Assembly: GCA_002298165.1 (NCBI GenBank)
Contig: DBMI01000065.1
Location: 1 to 13,751, forward strand
From: Desulfarculales bacterium UBA702
GTDB taxonomy: Bacteria > Desulfobacterota > Syntrophobacteria > Syntrophobacterales > Syntrophobacteraceae
Reading direction: 5' to 3'
DNA length: 13,751 bases
Shown: one piece after another, positions 6,186 through 13,062 of the stretch
Position numbering within the stretch: position 1 is the stretch's first letter
Layout: each line of letters starts with the position of its first letter
Notes under the pieces: model-generated
What the model was told of the DNA's origin: nothing
Database searches by the model: none
Seen by the model: the letters and a program-made list of their open reading frames with translations, nothing else
Translations under genes and position numbers: made by a program

Positions 6186-7007
6186 TCAGATAGTATGCTC
6201 CTCACCCGGTTTGTGCTCTTCGTAATATTCATGCGGGAGCGGTTCTTCCGGGGGGCTGTAGGGCTTTTCGTCCCCTGCTTCGAAGAGGTCCTCGTCCAGA
6301 TCGTCCTCATCGTAGAAGAGCCGGTCTTCAACTGCCCCTGCCGCGCGCGGTCTTCTGCCCGGCGTGCGGTCCTCTCTTTCAAAGGGGATAACGTTTAATG
6401 CAAGGTGGTCTACTATCGAGGAAAATCCCAGAATATCCGTTAGTATCTGCAGTAGAATCTGGTGCTCGGGTTCTCCGGCAATCGTACCTTCCAGGTATAG
6501 AATTCCATTGTGCAATGAAAAGTTGAGTTCCTCGGTGTCGATTCTCTCATCCCGTTTAACGTGTTCGTTGATAATTGCAAGTATTTGATTATTGGAAAGC
6601 CCCTGGAATTCATCGGGGAGTTCGCCCGATTCAATTACTTCGGCGGCCGTAGGCAGAACCTGATTGCTCCTTTCGAACTGGCGGGCGCAGTCGATGCATA
6701 GACGTGTCCAGGGTACCGCCTCCAGCCTTCTTATGGATATCTCCTCGCCGCAGTTTTCGCAAAACCCGTATTCTCCGACCGCAAGCTTGTTAAGCGCCAG
6801 ATCGATTTGCTCGATCGTTGCTTTGCCTTGTCCGTCCAGTCTATCGTAGGGCAGTGTTATAGCGTTTTTTTGCGCCTCCTCTTCAATCTCTGCCAGTGGC
6901 TCGGACATCTGTTGCATTCTCGATTGGATATCTTTAACCATGTTGAGCAGATCTCGCCGAGTGTTTAAGAGCCTTTCCTGTAAATTGAGAAACTGTTCGC
7001 GGCTCAT
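6186..7007 (-). CDS. DksA/TraR-type C4 zinc-finger protein with BON domain and acidic tail
   Basis: A 273-aa cytoplasmic protein, much longer than DksA (about 150 aa). The ATG at 7007 is chosen over an upstream in-frame ATG at 7046 because ggaggg lies 6 nt before it. Residues 1-75 are predicted coiled coil; D55-x-x-D58 resembles, without proof, the Asp pair at the DksA coiled-coil tip. The zinc finger is C83ENC86 and C104IDC107, with YGFCENCGEEI typical of the family. Residues about 138-208 look like a BON domain (alternating I/V pattern, NGILYLEGTI, then GFSSIVDHLALNV), normally found in periplasmic or membrane-binding proteins. The last 45 residues are strongly acidic. A DksA-like role at RNA polymerase is plausible but unproven, and the BON part suggests an added binding function. 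It is divergent from the Tim44-like gene. Confidence 0.85.
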   Translation of the reverse strand: MSREQFLNLQERLLNTRRDLLNMVKDIQSRMQQMSEPLAEIEEEAQKNAITLPYDRLDGQGKATIEQIDLALNKLAVGEYGFCENCGEEISIRRLEAVPWTRLCIDCARQFERSNQVLPTAAEVIESGELPDEFQGLSNNQILAIINEHVKRDERIDTEELNFSLHNGILYLEGTIAGEPEHQILLQILTDILGFSSIVDHLALNVIPFEREDRTPGRRPRAAGAVEDRLFYDEDDLDEDLFEAGDEKPYSPPEEPLPHEYYEEHKPGEEHTI

Positions 7008-7082
7008 TTGATTCCCTCCGTGTATCGAAACTTGCAAATCGGGCAAGTTCTCCTGATATTTAGCCTAAGTAGTTGTTTTCTT

Positions 7083-7110
7083 AATCTAATGTTGAAATAA
7101 AAGGCTGCAA
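7083..7110 (-). promoter_or_regulatory. Candidate sigma-70 promoter for the zinc-finger/BON gene
   Basis: On the minus strand, TTGCAG (7110-7105) and TAGATT (7088-7083) are separated by 16 nt, and the ATG lies about 75 nt downstream. The match is moderate and rests on sequence only. Confidence 0.3.
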
Positions 7111-7135
7111 GCTCCTCATTGAATTGCGGGTGTGG

Positions 7136-7164
7136 TTGCATTGGAGGTGCGGAGTAAGTATATT
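7136..7164 (+). promoter_or_regulatory. Candidate sigma-70 promoter for the Tim44-like gene
   Basis: TTGCAT (7136-7141) and TATATT (7159-7164) are spaced by exactly 17 nt, giving a predicted start near 7171, about 50 nt before the ATG. The two divergent promoter candidates are about 25 nt apart, so one regulator could touch both. Confidence 0.45.
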
Positions 7165-7221
7165 GAAAAGTTAACATCAAGGACGATATCGATACTTATA
7201 TTAACTTAAGGAGATAATGAT

Positions 7222-8232
7222 ATGAGGAGGAGATCGATAAACCTGGCGGCGGCATTAGCCGTGCTCTTCTTGTTTGCCGCCAGCCTGGCCGTGGAATCCA
7301 ACGCCTGGGCCAGGGCCGGTGGTGGAAGCTCCATGGGGAGCCGTGGAAGCAGGAGTTTTTCGAGTCCCGCGACTCCTTCAAGGCCTTCGCCGCAGCAAAC
7401 GCCGTACAGCCCTGGAATGGGTGCGCCAGGGGCGAATCCCTATTCCGGTAACCAGAGCAGGGGTTGGTTTGGCGGAAGCCCCTTCCTGCAGGGTCTTGCC
7501 GGAGGAGTTGCGGGAGGGTTTCTTGGTAGCATGCTCTTTGGCGGCCGTGGCTATGGTTATGGTCCTGGTGGAGTAGGAGGATTCGGCGGATCGGGCATCG
7601 GACTGTTTGACCTTCTTATCATCGGCGGCCTGATCTATTTTGGGATGAAGTACTTTAGGCGGCGGCGAGCGGAGCAGGGCTCCTATTATGAGAGCGACAC
7701 CCAGAGCTTCCCCTCTTCGGGTTCCTACTACGGTGCCGGGATGCAGCCTCCCTTTCAGCAGGCCGATGAAGTCCAAAGGGGCCTGGATGAAATACGCAGA
7801 TTTGATCCCTCGTTTACAGAAGAGAGCTTCAAGGAGGCCGCCGAGGACATGTTTTTCCGCATCCAGGCGGGTTGGATGAACCGCAGCCTCGATGGCATCG
7901 AAAATATGGTCACGCCGGAAATGGCTTCCTATTTCCGCGAAGAGTTTGCAAAGATGAAGCGCGAGGGGAAGATCAACAGGCTGGAAAACATAGCGGTGCG
8001 GAAGGTTGAGCCGACCGAGGTCTGGCAGGAATCGGGTAAGGACTACATAACCGTTCTATATACGGCAAACCTGCTTGACTATACGGTGGATGACCAGAGC
8101 GGAAATGTGGTGCAGGGGGATAAGTTAAACCCGGTCAAATTTCAGGAGTTCTGGACCTACTGCCGTGACATCGGCACGCGCCAGTGGCAGCTTACGGCAA
8201 TAAACCAGATTGGCGAGCCATCGCCTCACTAG
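7222..8232 (+). CDS. Tim44-like domain protein, exported or membrane-anchored
   Basis: A 336-aa protein starting at the ATG 8 nt after aaggag (7208-7213). Residues 1-30 form a signal peptide (MRRRSIN, hydrophobic core, SNAWA). Residues 31-125 are rich in Gly, Ser and Pro, with low-complexity GG repeats. A hydrophobic segment at about 127-143 (IGLFDLLIIGGLIYFGM), followed by RRRR, is a likely transmembrane helix. The C-terminal part (about 185-332) matches the bacterial Tim44-like domain, with FDPSFTEESFKEAAEDMFFRIQ, GIENMVTPEM and a final VKFQEFWTYCRD...WQLTAINQI. Bacterial members with this signal-Gly-rich-TM-Tim44 layout are common but their role is unsettled; mitochondrial Tim44 tethers the import motor to the membrane. 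Its last 108 nt overlap the gene on the other strand. Confidence 0.87.
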   Translation: MRRRSINLAAALAVLFLFAASLAVESNAWARAGGGSSMGSRGSRSFSSPATPSRPSPQQTPYSPGMGAPGANPYSGNQSRGWFGGSPFLQGLAGGVAGGFLGSMLFGGRGYGYGPGGVGGFGGSGIGLFDLLIIGGLIYFGMKYFRRRRAEQGSYYESDTQSFPSSGSYYGAGMQPPFQQADEVQRGLDEIRRFDPSFTEESFKEAAEDMFFRIQAGWMNRSLDGIENMVTPEMASYFREEFAKMKREGKINRLENIAVRKVEPTEVWQESGKDYITVLYTANLLDYTVDDQSGNVVQGDKLNPVKFQEFWTYCRDIGTRQWQLTAINQIGEPSPH

Positions 8233-8847
8233 GAGGAGGTTTTTGCCGCTGGATATTTCGGCCGGCTCAGGGCTGTTCCGGAAAAAATCACATTCTTCGG
8301 AATCGAACATCCGACAAGGATTTGACCGCCACTGGTATATCGAGCATAAGCCACCGCCAGAGTTCCCGTCTTCCCAGAGAAAGGGGCAAAAGCGGTGGCC
8401 TCTTCCCAAGCCGTTGCCAAACATGGTGCGCCACCTTTCCGGCAATCCGGGGCAATCCGGAAAATCCGGCATCCCGCTCGCAATTTCGCAGCAAAGCCCG
8501 CATTTGTCACAGTAGTCCGGCGGTCTGGTGTCCGATACTGGAGCCTTCGCCAACAGCGTATCCTTTCCACGCCTTGTTTTCCACTGCTTGACATCATGAA
8601 AAACGGAAATCCTCTGATGTATGAGGACTACCGCCATCACCCTTCGCGAACGCTCGGAGAGGGCGTTCCACCATTTTTCCCGCTGGAGCCAGTTCAGATT
8701 TCGAAGAAGAAAGTAGAGGGGAAATGCGGGGTCGCGGAGGTTTTTCAGGATAACGGAGGCGCCGGCCCTCCGTTTCTTTTTGAGAAGAAATACCTTCAGC
8801 CGCCGGATCTTAAATGATTTCGGGTTCTGCACTGCTTTTCCCAGCAA
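8125..8847 (-). CDS. YkgJ-like Cys-cluster protein (putative metal or Fe-S binding)
   Basis: Up to 240 aa. The cysteine pattern C113-x2-C116-x2-C119-C120, then C132, C154 (CPFL), C168 (CSIY) and C178 (NPCRMF), is that of the YkgJ/UPF0153 family, thought to bind zinc or an iron-sulfur cluster; the exact function is not known. Residues 1-100 are basic, with a hydrophobic patch (PAFPLYFLLRNLNWL). The start is unsure: TTG at 8847 (38-nt overlap with tsaB, no clear ribosome binding site) or GTG at 8832 (weak ggga upstream). Either start overlaps the end of tsaB, so it probably is the last gene of the uppS-to-tsaB cluster. The C terminus (about 35 residues) runs antisense into the Tim44-like gene, which suggests a lost original stop. 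Short ccgg-rich repeats at 8438-8472 encode PDFPDCPGLPE inside the cluster. Confidence 0.72.
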   Translation of the reverse strand: MLGKAVQNPKSFKIRRLKVFLLKKKRRAGASVILKNLRDPAFPLYFLLRNLNWLQREKWWNALSERSRRVMAVVLIHQRISVFHDVKQWKTRRGKDTLLAKAPVSDTRPPDYCDKCGLCCEIASGMPDFPDCPGLPERWRTMFGNGLGRGHRFCPFLWEDGNSGGGLCSIYQWRSNPCRMFDSEECDFFRNSPEPAEISSGKNLLLVRRWLANLVYCRKLPLARADVTAVGPELLKFDRV

Positions 8848-9532
8848 AATGCGGGTATTTGACTTCAGCCTCCGATGGCCTCACATAGAGAGGAATGCTG
8901 GTTGCCGGATCGTCCTGCTCTCCCTTTTTGAACTTCCTCAATGCAAGCTCACCAACGAACCCGGCCCGGATCAGGTTTAATGCCGGCGGAGCCCCTACCG
9001 GCAAAGCACCGAGCTTTCTTTTCATCAGATCTTTGTAGAGCGGCCAGCCGTCTCCGCAAAAGATCACCTGACGGTCTATTCTTTCAGCGAGCGCTGACGG
9101 AGACATAGCAGAGTAGGGCATAATAATTTTCAGGTTCCCTTTCCCGTCCGGCTGGTAAAGGGCGCAGAAGACCTCTTTTTTTCGGGCATCCACCATTGCA
9201 CAAACAGGGGTTTGAGAGAATGCGAATGGCAGTGCGAGGGCGTCCAGGGAGGGAATAGCGGCATATAGGGCACCCCTGGTCCATGCAAGCATCTTGAGTG
9301 TGGTCATTCCGATCCGAAGCCCGGTAAAACTGCCGGGTCCGCACGCCACCGCATAGCCTTCTATGTCGTCAAGATTCCATCCGGCATGGCGCAGCAGATC
9401 ATCAATCGATCGGAGCAGTCGTCTGTTGTGGGTCTGGGCAGACCTGAGCGTCCATTCGGCGATAAGCGACCCGCCGTCAAGCAAGGCAATGCTGCCGGAA
9501 ATCGAAGATGTATCCGCTGCGAGGATTTTCAT
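8810..9532 (-). CDS. tsaB: TsaB, tRNA threonylcarbamoyladenosine biosynthesis factor
   Basis: A 240-aa protein of the ASKHA fold. It partners TsaD and TsaE in making t6A37 on ANN-decoding tRNAs in the cytoplasm. Visible family signatures are the N-terminal MKILAADTSS (phosphate-1-like loop), the THNRRLL motif at 34-40, GPGSFTGLRIG at 65-75 (the hallmark of TsaB/TsaD), and MVDARKKEVFCALY at 113-126. The length equals the usual 225-240. The ATG at 9532 is the only good start but has no ribosome binding site: the eight bases before it abut a repeat element that fills the gap to rseP. The stop overlaps the start region of the YkgJ-like gene. Confidence 0.93.
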   Translation of the reverse strand: MKILAADTSSISGSIALLDGGSLIAEWTLRSAQTHNRRLLRSIDDLLRHAGWNLDDIEGYAVACGPGSFTGLRIGMTTLKMLAWTRGALYAAIPSLDALALPFAFSQTPVCAMVDARKKEVFCALYQPDGKGNLKIIMPYSAMSPSALAERIDRQVIFCGDGWPLYKDLMKRKLGALPVGAPPALNLIRAGFVGELALRKFKKGEQDDPATSIPLYVRPSEAEVKYPHFAGKSSAEPEII

Positions 9533-9536
9533 GTTC

Positions 9537-9650
9537 GGATATCAGATTTCGGGTGTCGGAGAACAAGCCCGATATCGGGTATCAGGTTGAGCATCGAGCA
9601 TCGCCGCAATATGCCGATCAATCTTTCTTCCGATATCCGACACCCGATGC
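9537..9650. repeat. Intergenic inverted-repeat element filling the rseP-tsaB gap
   Basis: Perfect 12-bp inverted arms tcgggtgtcgga (9549-9560) and tccgacacccga (9636-9647) flank a block that contains a perfect 12-bp palindrome, cccgatatcggg (9568-9579), and a tandem gcatcga/gcatcg (9591-9604). The words gatatc, gggtatcagg and gggtgtcgga recur in both orientations. The element starts within about 8 nt of the tsaB ATG and ends about 8 nt from the rseP stop. It looks like a mobile or amplified palindromic repeat; other copies would be outside the window. Confidence 0.7.
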
Positions 9651-9655
9651 CTGTT

Positions 9656-10747
9656 TTATGCTCCCCGGATAAGGCGCATTATGTCATTAACAATTACCAT
9701 AACCATCAGTGCCAGGAGAAGAAACAGCCCGACCTTGTTGGCAAGTTCAATTTTCTTAATCGAAACCGGCCGCCCTATAATCGCTTCGATGGTAAAAAAG
9801 AAAAGATGCCCACCGTCAAGTACCGGGATCGGCAACAAATTCAATACGGCCAGATTGACGCTGATGAAGGCGATTAAATTGATCAGGTTTAGCATTCCTT
9901 CGGCTGCCTGCTGGCCGGCCATCTGGGCGATAAAAATGGGTCCGCCCAGGGCATTGAGGGGTACCACCCTCTGCACCAGCTTGACCACCGTAAGGAAGAA
10001 CAGCTTAGTCAACTTCCATGTATGGAGCACTGCGTAGTAGCCGGCGGAAAGCGGATTAACCTCTTTGACGTCGTATTTTTCAGAGGCCTGGATCCCAATG
10101 AGGGGGCGTTTTATCGCCTCGCCAAAAAGATTTGTTGCCTCGCTTACTGACGGAGTAACCGTAATGGCCAACTGCTGATCGCCGCGCTTGACCTGCAGTG
10201 TAAGAGGGTTCTGTCCAAGCTTCTCGATGGCTTCCGAGAGATCATCCCAATTAGTGATTGAATTTCCGTTTACCGCGAGCACCCGATCCCCATTCTGGAG
10301 GCCGGCCGCTTCAGCGGGTGAGCCGGAATTTACCGCGCCGACTTCGGGAGCACGCTCCGGAATTCCCGAAAACGCGAAAAGAAATGTGAAAATCACGATG
10401 GCCAGCACAAAGTTCATTGCAGGCCCGGCAAAAACAATCCCAAAACGCTTTCCCACGGGCTGTTCGGAAAACGCACCGGCCCGCTGTTCGGGGGTGAGTT
10501 CCTCTTCATTGTCTTCGCCAAGCATTTTGACGTAGCCGCCAAGTGGAATTATTGACAGCCGGTATTCCGTTCCGCCTCGCGTTACCGAGAAAATTTTGGG
10601 GCCGAATCCCAACGAGAAGCAGAGCACCACAACTCCGCTCCGTTTGGCCACCAGAAAATGACCGAGTTCGTGCACGAATATCAATATTCCGAGCACTATA
10701 ACTGTTGGCACTATAAAGTGCGCTGCCGTAAGAATTGTCGCTACCAA
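9656..10747 (-). CDS. rseP: RseP, site-2 intramembrane zinc metalloprotease (M50)
   Basis: A 363-aa inner-membrane protease that makes the second, intramembrane cut in regulated proteolysis (RseA/anti-sigma factors in E. coli). I chose TTG at 10747 because gagga lies 7 nt upstream; a TTG at 10780 would add 11 unlike residues. The zinc site is HELGH at residues 26-30 in the first membrane helix. The third ligand lies in NLLPIPVLDGGHL, with LDG at 310-312. A single PDZ domain spans about 135-199 (SPAEAAGLQNGDRVLAVNG), whereas E. coli RseP has two; one PDZ is common outside gammaproteobacteria. C-terminal membrane segments follow at about 287-305 and 338-352. It lies 68 nt after dxr and is probably in one operon with it. 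The substrate here is unknown. Confidence 0.94.
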   Translation of the reverse strand: MVATILTAAHFIVPTVIVLGILIFVHELGHFLVAKRSGVVVLCFSLGFGPKIFSVTRGGTEYRLSIIPLGGYVKMLGEDNEEELTPEQRAGAFSEQPVGKRFGIVFAGPAMNFVLAIVIFTFLFAFSGIPERAPEVGAVNSGSPAEAAGLQNGDRVLAVNGNSITNWDDLSEAIEKLGQNPLTLQVKRGDQQLAITVTPSVSEATNLFGEAIKRPLIGIQASEKYDVKEVNPLSAGYYAVLHTWKLTKLFFLTVVKLVQRVVPLNALGGPIFIAQMAGQQAAEGMLNLINLIAFISVNLAVLNLLPIPVLDGGHLFFFTIEAIIGRPVSIKKIELANKVGLFLLLALMVMVIVNDIMRLIRGA

Positions 10748-10815
10748 GGTTTGTTCCTCACTTTTATTAGAATTCCGCAAAACACTTCGCTAGAATATAA
10801 TTCTCATTCCGGAGT

Positions 10816-12012
10816 TTAGCATTTGTTTTTGAGTTTTTGGCTGTCTTTCCGGGCAATTATTTCAGCGGTCCCGTTCCTCGCCCATGCATCCGCATCGAGG
10901 ATGGCACCCAGATCGGCACTCGGGGCGACTTTATGTGACGACATCACTTTTTCTATTATGTCCGGTATATCGGCAAATCCGATTTTTTTGTCCAGAAAAG
11001 CGTTTACCGCAATTTCATTTGCCGCATTGAGTACCGCCGGCATAGTGGACCCGCATCGGCTGGCCTCGTATGCCAGGCGCAGGCACGGAAATTTTTCGCT
11101 GTCGGGCGGATAGAATGAAAGCTTCTGCAATCCGAAAAGGTCGAGCCTCGGGCCGGCAACCGGGAGCCGCTCAGGGTAGGTAAGGGCGTATGCGATCGGG
11201 ATCTTCATATCCGGGACCCCCAGTTGGGCAATCACCGATCCGTCTATATATTCCACCATCGAGTGTACAACGCTCTCGGGATGCACGTGGACGGAAATCT
11301 GGTCCAGTTCCACGCCGAAGAGCCATCTTGCTTCAATGACCTCGAGGCCCTTGTTCATGAGCGTTGCGGAATCGATTGTGATTTTGCGGCCCATTGACCA
11401 GTTCGGATGGCGAAGGGCTGCCTCGGGAGTCATTGCCTGGATCTCTTCGCGGGTCTTGTTGAAAAACGGGCCTCCCGAGGCGGTCAGGAGAATCCGTGCG
11501 AGTGCCTGGCGATGATTTCCCTGGAGCGCCTGAAAAATTGCACTGTGTTCGCTGTCAACCGGCAGGATTCGGATATTCTTTTCAGCGGCAAGTCTGATCA
11601 CGATCTCGCCCGCTATGACAAGAGTTTCCTTGTTGGCTAGAGCGATATCTTTGCCCGCTTCGATTGCGGCAAGTGTCGGAACGAGCCCGGCTGCCCCGAC
11701 CATTGCCGAGACTAGGATTTTTGAGCCTGGATGGGCGGCAACGGCGCGGTATCCCTCCGGACCATATAGCACCTCAGGCGACTGGATGCCCTTTTCCTTC
11801 AGCAGGTTGATCAGATCATCCGCAACGCGCCGGTCAATTACTGATACAGTCTCAGGCTTAAATTCGGCAATTTGTTCGCAAAGCAGGGCGTAATTAGATC
11901 CGGCCCCCAGCGCAACTACCTCGAACCTGTCTCCAAATTGGCGTACCACATCCAGGGTGCTCCGGCCAATCGAGCCGGTGCTGCCAAGGATAGCTATCTT
12001 TTTTCTGCTCAT
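10816..12012 (-). CDS. dxr: Dxr, 1-deoxy-D-xylulose-5-phosphate reductoisomerase
   Basis: A 398-aa cytoplasmic enzyme that converts DXP with NADPH to 2-C-methyl-D-erythritol 4-phosphate, the committed step of the MEP isoprenoid pathway. The NADPH-binding GSTGSIG sits at residues 10-16, ANKET at 126-130, the metal ligands in D153-S-E155 (VDSEHSA) and E224 (KGLEVIEARW), and substrate-binding SGGPF near 179-183, HPNWSMG at 202-208 and NAANE at 329-333. Length and motifs are complete, so it should be active. The start ATG follows aaggaaagg by about 9 nt. Isopentenyl units it feeds are used by UppS upstream. It is 71 nt downstream of cdsA on the same strand. Confidence 0.96.
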   Translation of the reverse strand: MSRKKIAILGSTGSIGRSTLDVVRQFGDRFEVVALGAGSNYALLCEQIAEFKPETVSVIDRRVADDLINLLKEKGIQSPEVLYGPEGYRAVAAHPGSKILVSAMVGAAGLVPTLAAIEAGKDIALANKETLVIAGEIVIRLAAEKNIRILPVDSEHSAIFQALQGNHRQALARILLTASGGPFFNKTREEIQAMTPEAALRHPNWSMGRKITIDSATLMNKGLEVIEARWLFGVELDQISVHVHPESVVHSMVEYIDGSVIAQLGVPDMKIPIAYALTYPERLPVAGPRLDLFGLQKLSFYPPDSEKFPCLRLAYEASRCGSTMPAVLNAANEIAVNAFLDKKIGFADIPDIIEKVMSSHKVAPSADLGAILDADAWARNGTAEIIARKDSQKLKNKC

Positions 12013-12020
12013 CTGAAACG

Positions 12021-12047
12021 GCCTTTCCTTCCCCTCTCAGGAAAGCC
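12021..12047 (-). promoter_or_regulatory. Possible hairpin covering the dxr ribosome binding site
   Basis: On the minus strand ctttcct (12045-12039) can pair with aggaaag (12029-12023) over 7 bp with a 9-nt loop, and the second arm is part of the purine-rich Shine-Dalgarno region of dxr. It could lower or regulate dxr translation. The pairing is visible; the role is inferred. Confidence 0.3.
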
Positions 12048-12083
12048 TGCCACACTCATCAAATATTTATTCGAAGAAAATTT

Positions 12084-12908
12084 TCAGGCGGCCCATTGTA
12101 AGAGCAACCACATCAACGGGAAAGAGAAAAGAAGTGAATCGAGCCTGTCGAGAATTCCTCCATGCCCTGGAAGCAGGGTACTCGAATCTTTCTTGCCGCA
12201 GTTGCGCTTAATCATCGACTCGATAAGATCCCCGGTTTGACCGGCAACAGCTACAAGAAACCCGAAAGCCAGTAGCTGCCCTATTCCTGTCCCGCGGGAA
12301 AAAAGAAGTCCCAGGACAACTCCCATCAGGAGGCTGGCCGCCAGCCCACCCAAAGCCCCTTCGATTGTTTTCTTCGGGCTCACCTTTTCGAAAAGCTTGT
12401 GGCGGCCGAACGCAACCCCCGTGTGATAGGCTCCCGCATCCCCCGCTACAATCACCCCGAGAACGAAAATGACCCAGAATCGGCCTTCGGGAAAAGCCCC
12501 GAGGAGGAGCATATGAGAGAGAAGGTAGGGAACATAGACCCAGGTAAGAACGAGATGGGCTATTCGTCCGATTTCTTCCGGGTCGCGCGGCGAGCAGATC
12601 AGCATCATTGAAAAAGCGCCGAAGATAGCCGCCATAAGGACAAGGTTAATCCCCTGCGCGCCCAGCATAAGAGTTGCCAATGGCATTGCGAGGGCGACGC
12701 TAAAGGAGAAGATCCGCCACCTGGATGGAAGAGGGGTTTGGAATAGAATGCCCTGGAGTTCCCAGGTTCCGAGCGAGCCGGTGATGCTTACCAGCAGCCA
12801 CCAGGTCCACACCGGCCCGGCAGAAAGGCAGGCCAGCACGGGAAGACCGATAGCCAGTCCGGTATACCAGCGCTGGGCATGAGAATTCGATTTCGCAGAA
12901 TCGGGCAT
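12084..12908 (-). CDS. cdsA: CdsA, phosphatidate cytidylyltransferase
   Basis: A 274-aa multi-span inner-membrane enzyme making CDP-diacylglycerol from phosphatidate and CTP, the branch point of phospholipid synthesis. About eight hydrophobic segments are visible. The family signature is intact near the C terminus: SMIKRN (231-236), KKD (239-241), then PGHGGILDRLD (247-257) with the catalytic aspartates D254 and D257. GDAGAY (156-161) and KVSPKKTIEG (175-184) are also typical. The ATG at 12908 has no clear ribosome binding site. There is a 154-nt gap to uppS, where nothing else is recognised, and 71 nt to dxr. Order and strand fit the conserved uppS-cdsA-dxr-rseP cluster. Confidence 0.95.
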   Translation of the reverse strand: MPDSAKSNSHAQRWYTGLAIGLPVLACLSAGPVWTWWLLVSITGSLGTWELQGILFQTPLPSRWRIFSFSVALAMPLATLMLGAQGINLVLMAAIFGAFSMMLICSPRDPEEIGRIAHLVLTWVYVPYLLSHMLLLGAFPEGRFWVIFVLGVIVAGDAGAYHTGVAFGRHKLFEKVSPKKTIEGALGGLAASLLMGVVLGLLFSRGTGIGQLLAFGFLVAVAGQTGDLIESMIKRNCGKKDSSTLLPGHGGILDRLDSLLFSFPLMWLLLQWAA

Positions 12909-13062
12909 GAAATTCTATCTGGCCATCAGGTATGTAGGTGCGTTATTGGAATTAAGAAATTCAAGGAAGTCTCACGGAGTTGCGGTTTAGTGATTTAGCT
13001 CCGCCCCGATCCTGTTAATTCCTTAAATCCTCCAAGATCCATCGAATTCCTGGAAATACCGG

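Noticed and set aside
8438..8472. Short direct repeats of caatccgg
   Set aside because: They lie in frame in the Cys-cluster gene and are too short and few to be a CRISPR or a mobile repeat.
8184..8817. Several plus-strand frames of 100-140 codons opposite the Cys-cluster gene
   Set aside because: The minus frame carries the ordered YkgJ cysteine pattern; the plus frames lack ribosome binding sites and family features.
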